Below the pieces are notes generated by a model. The model worked only from the letters and a program-made list of their open reading frames with translations, searched no databases and was not told the DNA's origin. A stretch of DNA of 5,008 nt from Accumulibacter sp. Its GTDB lineage: Bacteria > Pseudomonadota > Gammaproteobacteria > Burkholderiales > Rhodocyclaceae. Within the stretch, counting starts at the first letter, position 1. The number at the start of each line of letters is the position of its first letter. Location of the stretch: the NCBI GenBank assembly GCA_003538495.1, contig DPSD01000703.1, positions 1-5,008 on the forward strand, written 5' to 3'. Both the position numbers and the translations under genes were made by a program. Shown here one piece after another: positions 1 to 5,008 of the stretch.

Positions 1-484
1 TGACGATATCGAGGACGCCGCCGTGCGTCACCACGACCACGCTCTGGCCGCGATGATCCTCGACAATCCGCTGCAGGCCGGCGCAGACTCGCTGGTGAAG
101 CTGTCGCAGGCTCTCGCCACCGTAGGGAATGACGAAATCCGGCTCGCGCCCTTCGAACAACGCGTAGACGTCCGGGTATCTGGTCCGCGACTGGTCGTAG
201 GTCAGCCCTTCGAAAAGGCCGTAGCGCCGCTCGCGAAATTCCGGTCGCAGGATCGGCGCCAGATGCAGCGCGCGGCCGACGCGCTCGGCAGTCTGCCGGG
301 CGCGCAGCAGGTCGCTGCTATACAGCGCGGCCATCGTCGAATTCCCGGCCAACCACGCGGCCGCGGCTTCGGCTTGTGCCTGGCCGGCCGTGTTCAGACC
401 GACGTTGATGTTTCCCTGGATACGCTTTTCGGCGTTCCACGACGTTTCGCCGTGACGCACGAGGCAGATGCGGGTGGTTTTCAC
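1..484 (-). CDS. Histidine phosphatase family protein (phosphoglycerate-mutase-like), 3' end cut off by window edge
   Basis: The first 161 residues of a histidine phosphatase superfamily enzyme read leftwards and run off position 1. Visible residues are the RHGET motif with catalytic His11 and Arg10, Arg61 in LRARQTA, the acidic Glu85 in the FRERRYG-FEG segment, the GGES turn (122-125), and the second catalytic His154 in VTHGG. This is the complete catalytic set. Family members are usually about 200-220 residues, so roughly 50 C-terminal residues probably lie outside. The start is GTG at 484-482, because the signature begins ten codons later as expected. The Shine-Dalgarno is weak (gagcgaaa). 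Such proteins dephosphorylate small phosphorylated metabolites; phosphoglycerate mutase (GpmB-like) and alpha-ribazole phosphatase (CobC) cannot be told apart here. It is transcribed divergently from the operon to its right, so a shared function is not implied. Confidence 0.93.
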   Translation of the reverse strand, partial: MKTTRICLVRHGETSWNAEKRIQGNINVGLNTAGQAQAEAAAAWLAGNSTMAALYSSDLLRARQTAERVGRALHLAPILRPEFRERRYGLFEGLTYDQSRTRYPDVYALFEGREPDFVIPYGGESLRQLHQRVCAGLQRIVEDHRGQSVVVVTHGGVLDIV

Positions 485-726
485 TATTTTCGCTCGACAG
501 TTGCGGTCTGCGGCACCGGCTGACAGTGGCCGCTCCGCCTCTGCCGGCGTCCTGAGCGGACCGATCCCCGGCCAGGCAAGCAGGGCAACGCTGCAGCCGC
601 CGGCTCCGAAAGAGCGGATTCTAAGGCATTTCCGGTCACCGCTCCCGGTCCCGGCCAACGCCGTCCAACGCCGCCCATCTGGCATCGCCGGCAACGGCGC
701 CGGCCGCGGATTGCTGCAGCGCAACT

Positions 727-754
727 TTAACAGGCGCCTGCTATTGCCTATAGT
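727..754 (+). promoter_or_regulatory. Sigma-70-type promoter of the aldehyde oxidoreductase operon
   Basis: TTAACA at 727-732 (5 of 6 to the -35 consensus) is separated by 16 bases from TATAGT at 749-754 (5 of 6 to the -10 consensus). The element sits in the only AT-rich patch of the upstream region. Transcription would begin near 760, giving a leader of about 65 nt before the first ATG. A perfect 10-base palindrome, caggcgcctg, lies at 731-740, overlapping the end of the -35 and the spacer, where an operator could sit. The promoter call is inference from consensus match and position. Confidence 0.6.
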
Positions 755-813
755 GATCTATCCGTCGCGGCGGGCCTTGCGGCGTCATTCAACAGGATCA
801 TCGATCAGAGAAC

Positions 814-820
814 GGAGGAG
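814..820 (+). promoter_or_regulatory. Strong ribosome binding site of the first operon gene
   Basis: GGAGGAG lies five bases before the ATG at 826 and is close to a perfect anti-16S match. It fixes this start and suggests high initiation for the small Fe-S subunit compared with the weaker sites inside the operon. Confidence 0.85.
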
Positions 821-825
821 ACGTC

Positions 826-1299
826 ATGCAGAAGTCTTTGCACATCGATCCGGGCAAGTGCACCGGCTGCTTGCAGTGTGAAATGGCCTGCTCGTACGAG
901 CACACCGGGTTATTCAACCCGTCGCGATCGCTGATCAAGGTTTTCGACTTCCACCACGAGGGACGCAAGGTTCCCTATACCTGCACCCAGTGCGCCGAAG
1001 CCTGGTGCCTGAACGCCTGCCCGGTCGATGCGATCAGGATCGACGCCGCAACCGGCGCCAAGGTCGTCGTCGATGCGGTCTGCGTCGGCTGCAAGGTATG
1101 TACGATTGCCTGCCCGTTCGGGACGGTCAACTACAGTCACGATACCGGCAAGGTCCAGAAGTGCGACCTCTGCGGCGGCGATCCGGCGTGTGCCTCGGCT
1201 TGCCCGACCAGCGCCATCACCTACATCGACGCGGACTGGACGGGCCTTGAGCGGATGCGTCAGTGGGCGCAGAAAACCGACAACGCGGCACGGGTTTGA
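826..1299 (+). CDS. aorA: Four-cluster [4Fe-4S] ferredoxin-like subunit of aldehyde oxidoreductase
   Basis: A 157-residue electron-transfer protein with exactly 16 cysteines in four groups: C12/15/18/22, C53/56/61/65, C86/89/92/96 and C113/116/122/126. Three groups end in the Cys-Pro of bacterial ferredoxins (C65-P, C96-P, C126-P). This is the pattern of the HycB/DmsB-type poly-ferredoxin family and should ligate four [4Fe-4S] clusters. There is no signal peptide, membrane segment or Tat motif, so it is expected in the cytoplasm. It is the first gene of the operon, 12 nt before the tungsten-enzyme gene. By analogy with Aromatoleum aromaticum AOR it carries electrons from the catalytic subunit to the flavoprotein; in that enzyme AorA also polymerises into the filament core. 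The ATG is supported by GGAGGAG. The fold and clusters are secure; the AorA assignment rests on context. Confidence 0.93.
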   Translation: MQKSLHIDPGKCTGCLQCEMACSYEHTGLFNPSRSLIKVFDFHHEGRKVPYTCTQCAEAWCLNACPVDAIRIDAATGAKVVVDAVCVGCKVCTIACPFGTVNYSHDTGKVQKCDLCGGDPACASACPTSAITYIDADWTGLERMRQWAQKTDNAARV

Positions 1300-1311
1300 G
1301 GAGAGACGATC

Positions 1312-3159
1312 ATGGCTTGGACTCGCAAGATTCTTCGCGTCAACCTGACCCAGGGGACTTGCGTCAGCGAAGCGCTGAACATGGAATGGGCAACGCAGTA
1401 TCTCGGGCAACGCGGTCTGGCCAGCAGGTATCTGGTCAGCGAAATCGATCCAACGGTCGACCCGCTCGCCCCCGAGAACAAGATCATCTATGCCACCGGA
1501 CCGCTGACCGGCACCATGGCGTCGACCGGCGGGCGCTATTCGGTGGTCACCAAGGGACCCCTGACCGGGGTCATTGCCTGCTCGAACTCGGGCGGCTTCT
1601 TCGGCGCCGAGTTGAAATCGGCGGGTTGGGACATGATCATCGTCGAGGGCAAGTCGCCCGAGGCGGTCTATCTGCACGTCGAGAACGAGCGCGCGACGCT
1701 GCTTCCTGCCGGTGACCTGTGGGGCCAGACGGTCTGGGCCACCGAGGCGATCCTCAAGAAGCGCCATCAGGATCCGCTGCTGCGCGTTTCGAGCATCGGT
1801 CGTGCAGGAGAAAACCAGGTCCTCTTCGCGGCGATCGTCAACGACCTGCATCGCGCCGCTGGCCGTTCCGGGGTCGGCGCCGTGATGGGTTCAAAGAACC
1901 TCAAGGCGATTGCCGTTCGCGGCACCCGCGGCGTCGGCAACATCGCCGACCCCAAGGCTTTCATGGCCGCCGTCAGCGCCGGCAAGAAGGTGCTCGCCGA
2001 GAACGCGGTGACCGGCCAGGGCTTGCCGACCTACGGCACGCAGGTGCTGATGAACGTGATCAACGAAATGGGCGCGTCGCCGACGCGCAACCACCGCGAC
2101 GTCGAGTTCGAAGGCGCGCGCAAGATCTCGGCCGAAGCGATGCACGAAAAGCGCGCCACCGACGGCAAGACGCACCTCGTCGCCAATCAGGCGTGCTTTG
2201 GCTGCACCATCGCCTGCGGGCGGATTTCGCGCATCGACGAAACGCATTTTTCGGTCGAAACGCGGCCCGAATACTGGGGCGCCAACGGCGGCCTCGAATA
2301 CGAAGCGGCGTGGGCGCTGGGCAACGCCAACGGTGTCGACGACCTCGAAGCGCTGCAGTTCGCCAACCTGCTGTGCAACGAAGACGGGATGGACCCGATC
2401 TCGTTCGGGGCGACCGTCGGCGCGGTGATGGAGCTTTACGAGTTGGGCGTCCTGAGCAAGGAAGAAATCGGCCTCGAAGCGCCTTTCGGTTCCGCCGAAG
2501 CGCTGTGCCGACTGGCCGAAATGACCGCGCACGGCGAAGGCTTCGGCAAAATCATCGGCCTGGGATCGAAACGTCTGTGCGCCAAATACGGCCGGCCCGA
2601 ATTGTCGATGAGCGTCAAGGGTCAGGAGTTCCCCGCCTACGACGGCCGCGCGCTGCAGGGGATGGCGCTGGCCTATGCCACGTCGAACCGCGGTGCCTGC
2701 CATTTGCGCGGTTACATGGTTTCCAGCGAGGTTTTCGGCATCCCGGTCAAGACCGACCCCAGGGAAACCGCCGGCAAGCCGGAGATGCTGAAGGCTTTCC
2801 AGGACGCTACCGCGGTCGTCGACTCCAGCGGCCTGTGCGTGTTCACCACCTTCGCGTGGACCATGAACGACATCCAGCCGCAGATCCAGGCTGCCTGCCA
2901 GGGCGACTGGTCGCAGGAAGCACTGCTGCAGATGGGCGAGCGGATCTGGAACCTCGAACGCGACTTCAACCTGGCCGCCGGGATCACCGGCAAGGACGAC
3001 ACGCTGCCGCCGCGGCTGCTCAACGAGCCGTGCAAGACCGGCGGCTCGAAAGGAATGGTCGCCGAACTCGGCAAGATGCTCCCCGAGTACTACAGCCTGC
3101 GTGGCTGGACGCCGGACGGCGTTCCGACGGTAGCGACGCGCTCGCGCCTGGGCCTCTGA
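1312..3159 (+). CDS. aorB: Tungsten-containing aldehyde:ferredoxin oxidoreductase, catalytic subunit
   Basis: A complete 615-residue AOR-family protein; family members are typically 600-620. The N-terminal domain carries the GPLTGT (63-68) and KGPLTG (81-86) pterin-side signatures. The [4Fe-4S] ligands are C295, C298 and C302 (CFGCTIAC) plus C509 in DSSGLC (504-509), the counterpart of Cys494 in the Pyrococcus furiosus enzyme. DPISFG (361-366) and DSSGLC match the two pterin-binding loops. His464 in the ACHLRGY stretch and the Glu residues around 329-331 (LEYEAAWALG) match the active-site His448 and Glu332 region. The enzyme oxidises aldehydes to carboxylic acids at a W-bispterin centre, and reversal is known in the family. 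No signal peptide is present, so it is cytoplasmic. The start is ATG with ggaga upstream. A relative acting on another substrate (benzoyl-CoA reductase BamB type, formaldehyde or glyceraldehyde-3-phosphate AORs) is possible, but the AorA and AorC neighbours favour a broad-range aldehyde enzyme. Confidence 0.96.
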   Translation: MAWTRKILRVNLTQGTCVSEALNMEWATQYLGQRGLASRYLVSEIDPTVDPLAPENKIIYATGPLTGTMASTGGRYSVVTKGPLTGVIACSNSGGFFGAELKSAGWDMIIVEGKSPEAVYLHVENERATLLPAGDLWGQTVWATEAILKKRHQDPLLRVSSIGRAGENQVLFAAIVNDLHRAAGRSGVGAVMGSKNLKAIAVRGTRGVGNIADPKAFMAAVSAGKKVLAENAVTGQGLPTYGTQVLMNVINEMGASPTRNHRDVEFEGARKISAEAMHEKRATDGKTHLVANQACFGCTIACGRISRIDETHFSVETRPEYWGANGGLEYEAAWALGNANGVDDLEALQFANLLCNEDGMDPISFGATVGAVMELYELGVLSKEEIGLEAPFGSAEALCRLAEMTAHGEGFGKIIGLGSKRLCAKYGRPELSMSVKGQEFPAYDGRALQGMALAYATSNRGACHLRGYMVSSEVFGIPVKTDPRETAGKPEMLKAFQDATAVVDSSGLCVFTTFAWTMNDIQPQIQAACQGDWSQEALLQMGERIWNLERDFNLAAGITGKDDTLPPRLLNEPCKTGGSKGMVAELGKMLPEYYSLRGWTPDGVPTVATRSRLGL

Positions 3160-3160
3160 G

Positions 3161-4408
3161 GTGCTCAGGCACGTCATCATCGGCAACGGCCCGGCCGGGG
3201 TCGTTGCCGCCGAGACCTTGCGCCGCGCCGACCCGCAAGCCGAGATCACGCTGATCGGTGACGAAGCCGAGCCGCCGTACTCGCGGATGGCGATTCCCTA
3301 CCTGCTGACCGGCAAGATCGGCGAGGCGGGAACGTATCTGCGCAAGGACGACGGCCATTTCGCGCGTCTGCGGATCACTCTGCTACACGGCCGGGTGACG
3401 GCGATTGACAGCGGGCGGCGCACGCTCGCCCTGGCCGACGGCAGCGTTCTCGCCTGGGACCGCCTTCTGGTCGCCACCGGCTCGCATCCCGTTCGGCCGC
3501 CGATTCCCGGCATCGACCTGCCGCGGGTCCTGTCGTGCTGGACGCTCGCCGACGCACGCGCCATCGCCGCCAGCATTGCCCCCGGCGCACGCGTTCTGCA
3601 GATGGGCGCCGGTTTCATCGGCTGCATCATCCTGGAATCGCTGGCCGCGCACGGCCGGCAGCTGAGCGTCGTCGAAATGGGCGACCGGATGGTGCCGCGA
3701 ATGATGGACGAGGTCGCCGGCGGGATGATCCGCCGCTGGTGCGAAGGCAAGGGCGTACGCGTCCGTACCGGTCGCCGGGTAGTGGCCATAGTTCAGGCCG
3801 GAGACGCCTTGCTGGTCAGCCTCGACGACGGCGAAGCGCTGGAAGTCGACGCGCTGATCAACGCCACCGGCGTCAAACCGAATATCGACTTCCTCGCCGG
3901 AAGTGGCGTCGTGGTCGATACCGGGGTCCTGGTCGACGCCGCGATGCAGACCAGCGTCGCCGGCATCTTCGCCGCCGGCGATGTCGCCGAAGCGATCGAG
4001 TTCGGCACCGGTCGGCGGGTGGTCAACGCCATCCAGCCCGACGCCGTCGAGCAGGCCCGCGTCGCGGCGCTGAACATGGCCGGTCAGCCAGCGACCTTGC
4101 CGGGAACCTTCGTGTTCAACGTCCTCGACACGCTCGGGCTGATCTCGGCGTCGTTCGGTCAGTGGCACGACGCGGCCGGCTGCGAAACCGCGCACTTGCT
4201 CGACGAAGCCCGCTACCGCTACCTGCGGCTGATCTTCGACGGCGAGCAGCTGGTCGGCGCCAACAGCATCGGCCACACCGAGCACCTCGGCGTCCTGCGC
4301 GGCCTGATCCAGGGTCGCGTCCGCCTCGGCGAATGGAAAGCACGCCTACTCGCCAACCCGACGCTGCTCAGCGAAGCCTATCTCGCCAGGGGGCTGGCCG
4401 CGGCGTGA
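3161..4408 (+). CDS. aorC: FAD-dependent NAD(P)H oxidoreductase subunit of aldehyde oxidoreductase
   Basis: A 415-residue class I pyridine nucleotide-disulfide-type flavoprotein. The FAD-binding Rossmann motif GNGPAG is at residues 8-13, followed by ATG at 105-107. The NAD-binding motif GAGFIG is at 149-154, with acidic Glu172 at the end of the second strand (VVE), which favours NAD(H) over NADP(H). The second FAD motif is the stretch T264 to D274, ending IFAAGD. There is no redox-active CxxC, so this is the NADH oxidase/ferredoxin reductase kind, not a thioredoxin or lipoamide type. The C-terminal 100 residues form an additional domain. The size fits the roughly 45 kDa FAD subunit of Aromatoleum AOR that passes electrons to NAD+. 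The start is GTG one base after the aorB stop. No strong Shine-Dalgarno is present, so translation is probably coupled, and the first beta strand (RHVIIG) leaves no room for a later start. Confidence 0.92.
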   Translation: MLRHVIIGNGPAGVVAAETLRRADPQAEITLIGDEAEPPYSRMAIPYLLTGKIGEAGTYLRKDDGHFARLRITLLHGRVTAIDSGRRTLALADGSVLAWDRLLVATGSHPVRPPIPGIDLPRVLSCWTLADARAIAASIAPGARVLQMGAGFIGCIILESLAAHGRQLSVVEMGDRMVPRMMDEVAGGMIRRWCEGKGVRVRTGRRVVAIVQAGDALLVSLDDGEALEVDALINATGVKPNIDFLAGSGVVVDTGVLVDAAMQTSVAGIFAAGDVAEAIEFGTGRRVVNAIQPDAVEQARVAALNMAGQPATLPGTFVFNVLDTLGLISASFGQWHDAAGCETAHLLDEARYRYLRLIFDGEQLVGANSIGHTEHLGVLRGLIQGRVRLGEWKARLLANPTLLSEAYLARGLAAA

Positions 4409-4662
4409 TGCAGATCACCCTCAAGCTGTACGCCTTCCTGACCGACTACCTGCCGGCGGAAGCGCGCCGGAGCAACGTCCTGGCGCTGGAAGTCCCCGAG
4501 CAGAGCACCGTCGCCTCGCTGATCGCCGCCCGGGGGCTGCCGCCAAAGCTGGTGCATCTGGTTCTGCTCAACGGCCAGTTCATCGCACCGCAGCAGCGCC
4601 ACGCGCAGCTTCTGCAGCCCGGCGACGTGCTGGCCATCTGGCCACCAATCGCCGGCGGCTGA
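4408..4662 (+). CDS. aorD: MoaD/ThiS-family sulfur carrier protein
   Basis: An 84-residue beta-grasp sulfur carrier. The N-terminal strand (QITLKLYAFL), the central LVLLNGQFI strand, the PGDVLAIWPP segment and the C-terminal Gly83-Gly84 are the hallmarks of MoaD/ThiS proteins, whose terminal glycine is adenylated by an E1-like enzyme (MoeB/ThiF) and thiocarboxylated. The ATG at 4408-4410 overlaps the aorC stop by one base (TGATG), implying coupling by termination-reinitiation; only a distant aggggg lies upstream. The same frame stays open far upstream inside aorC, so a longest-ORF caller would place the start wrongly. Within an AOR operon it probably supplies dithiolene sulfur for the tungstopterin cofactor. 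No MoeB/ThiF or MoaE partner gene is in the window, so housekeeping copies elsewhere would be required. The family is secure; the dedicated AOR role is inference. Confidence 0.9.
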   Translation: MQITLKLYAFLTDYLPAEARRSNVLALEVPEQSTVASLIAARGLPPKLVHLVLLNGQFIAPQQRHAQLLQPGDVLAIWPPIAGG

Positions 4663-4671
4663 GGGCACCCT

Positions 4672-4950
4672 TTGCCGCAGTTCGCGATGACCCTGGCGCT
4701 GCCCGAGTTCGTCCGCCAGTTGCAACCGCTGCTGGCCGGCTGGGTAGTGACGCCGCTGGCCGATGGCTGGCAGCTGCAGCAGGCCGGGCGCGGCGTCGAA
4801 ATCCGTTGCCAGCCCTTGCCGATGCTGCAGATGGGAGCGCTGGCGCTGGCGCGTCTGCAGGTCACCGTCGCCTTTTCCGGTGGCAGCGCCGAACAGCACG
4901 CGGCCTTCATGAACGACTTCCAGCGTCATTTCCGACGCGGCGGCGGTTGA
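4672..4950 (+). CDS. Small uncharacterised protein, last gene of the aldehyde oxidoreductase operon
   Basis: I do not recognise this 92-residue protein. By eye it reads as a helix (about 8-23), then strands around 24-30, 33-47 and 53-69 (the last amphipathic, ALARLQVTVAF), then a helix (71-87) and a basic tail RRGGG. It has one cysteine (C46), no signal peptide and no membrane span. The helix-strands-helix order does not look like the beta-grasp fold of its neighbour. I chose the TTG at 4672 because gaggg (4661-4665) sits six bases before it; an ATG at 4687 would give 87 residues but lacks a well-placed Shine-Dalgarno. It follows the sulfur carrier by nine bases and codon use resembles the operon, so it is probably a real co-transcribed gene. 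Assembly or cofactor insertion would fit the position, but nothing in the sequence shows it. Confidence 0.72.
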   Translation: MPQFAMTLALPEFVRQLQPLLAGWVVTPLADGWQLQQAGRGVEIRCQPLPMLQMGALALARLQVTVAFSGGSAEQHAAFMNDFQRHFRRGGG

Positions 4951-4960
4951 TGTGATAGCA

Positions 4961-5008
4961 TGCCGCGTGGCGGGTCTCCCCGCATTGCAGGATGGTGAAC
5001 CTGGTCAG
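4961..5008 (+). ncRNA. ffs: Signal recognition particle RNA, small bacterial type (4.5S RNA), 5' part
   Basis: The last 48 bases match the 5' half of bacterial 4.5S SRP RNA. They comprise a GC-rich 5' strand (gccgcgtgg), the ggtctccccgc segment, and the highly conserved ggtgaacctggtcag that leads into the universal ggtccggaagg tetraloop helix just beyond the edge. The distance from the start to GGUCAG is the same as in the 114-nt E. coli RNA, which places the 5' end at 4961-4962. The RNA binds Ffh and targets ribosomes making membrane proteins to FtsY. Its promoter must lie within or just after the end of the 92-residue gene; TGTGAT at 4951-4956 is a poor -10 candidate with no clear -35. The gene is truncated by the window, so its 3' strand cannot be seen. 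Confidence 0.93.

Larger units (their letters stand above)
485..825. other. Divergent intergenic region
   Basis: This 341-base stretch separates the start codons of two divergently transcribed genes and must hold promoters for both. The rightward promoter is clear (727-754). For the leftward gene only a weak -10-like element is visible (TAGAAT on the minus strand, complement of about 618-623) with no good -35. Other structure: a tandem nonamer ccaacgccg at 655-663 and 665-673; a small perfect hairpin cgccg-gcaa-cggcg at 686-699 with a GNRA-type loop; and two copies of the 8-base palindrome gctgcagc at 590-597 and 713-720. In such GC-rich DNA these could be chance. I see no convincing gene, tRNA or terminator here. 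Confidence 0.75.

Noticed and set aside
23..523. A 166-codon plus-strand frame opposite the histidine phosphatase gene
   Set aside because: The minus strand encodes a protein with all catalytic motifs of its family; this frame is its complement shadow.
485..620. Cobalamin riboswitch in the leader of the histidine phosphatase gene, suggested by gccactg and agacc on the minus strand
   Set aside because: The conserved boxes are not in the right set or order: no GGTGAAAATCCGG-like element, no GGGAAGG segment, and the B12 box is only vaguely matched. It would have supported a CobC role, but the match is too weak.
686..699. The cgccg-gcaa-cggcg hairpin as a terminator
   Set aside because: It lies between divergent start codons where no transcript needs to end, has a stem of only five pairs, and has no following T-tract.
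468..881. A 137-codon plus-strand frame crossing the intergenic region into aorA
   Set aside because: It overlaps the start of aorA in another frame and spans the promoter. The product is low-complexity Arg/Ser/Ala-rich with no recognisable domain and no Shine-Dalgarno.
1891..3249. A 452-codon open frame on the minus strand opposite aorB, and similar long minus frames at 910-1851 and 3383-4285
   Set aside because: These are GC-rich antisense shadows of strongly conserved genes. The translations are rich in Arg/Ala/Gly/Asp, show no family motif and have no matching start context.
1719..3254. A 511-codon plus-strand frame overlapping aorB
   Set aside because: It is a +2-type shadow frame composed largely of Arg/Gly/Ala codons, while aorB in the other frame is a complete, motif-bearing enzyme.

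Overview
The window is GC-rich, densely coded DNA that looks like a chromosome of a betaproteobacterium, most plausibly in the Rhodocyclales/Azoarcus-Aromatoleum sphere. That placement rests on the protein content and on the style of the signal recognition particle RNA at the right edge. No search was run, so the taxon is an inference.

Layout. (1) Positions 1-484, minus strand: the N-terminal 161 residues of a histidine phosphatase (phosphoglycerate-mutase-like) protein, cut off by the left edge. (2) Positions 485-825: a divergent intergenic region with a good sigma-70-type promoter (727-754) pointing right. (3) Positions 826-4950, plus strand: a compact five-gene operon. It encodes a 16-cysteine four-cluster ferredoxin subunit (aorA-like), a tungsten-type aldehyde:ferredoxin oxidoreductase catalytic subunit (aorB-like), an FAD/NAD(P)H oxidoreductase subunit (aorC-like), a MoaD/ThiS-type sulfur carrier ending in Gly-Gly (aorD-like), and an unrecognised 92-residue protein. 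(4) From about 4961 to the right edge, plus strand: the 5' part of the small bacterial SRP RNA gene (ffs), starting about 10 bases after the last stop codon.

How the genes fit together. The gene order matches the multi-subunit NAD-linked tungsten aldehyde oxidoreductase (AOR) known from Aromatoleum aromaticum. The catalytic subunit oxidises aldehydes to acids at a tungsten-bispterin centre, the poly-cluster subunit wires the electrons, and the flavoprotein passes them to NAD+; reversal (acid reduction) is also known for that enzyme. The sulfur carrier probably supplies dithiolene sulfur for the pterin cofactor. No subunit has a visible signal peptide, so the complex should be cytoplasmic. Spacing is tight: 12 nt, then 1 nt, then a TGATG overlap, then 9 nt. 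Three different start codons are used (ATG, GTG, TTG), which suggests translational coupling.

The core system is a recognisable member of a described family, not a new one. The least explained parts are the small last gene, which also ends in glycines, and the abutment of the operon on ffs without a visible terminator.
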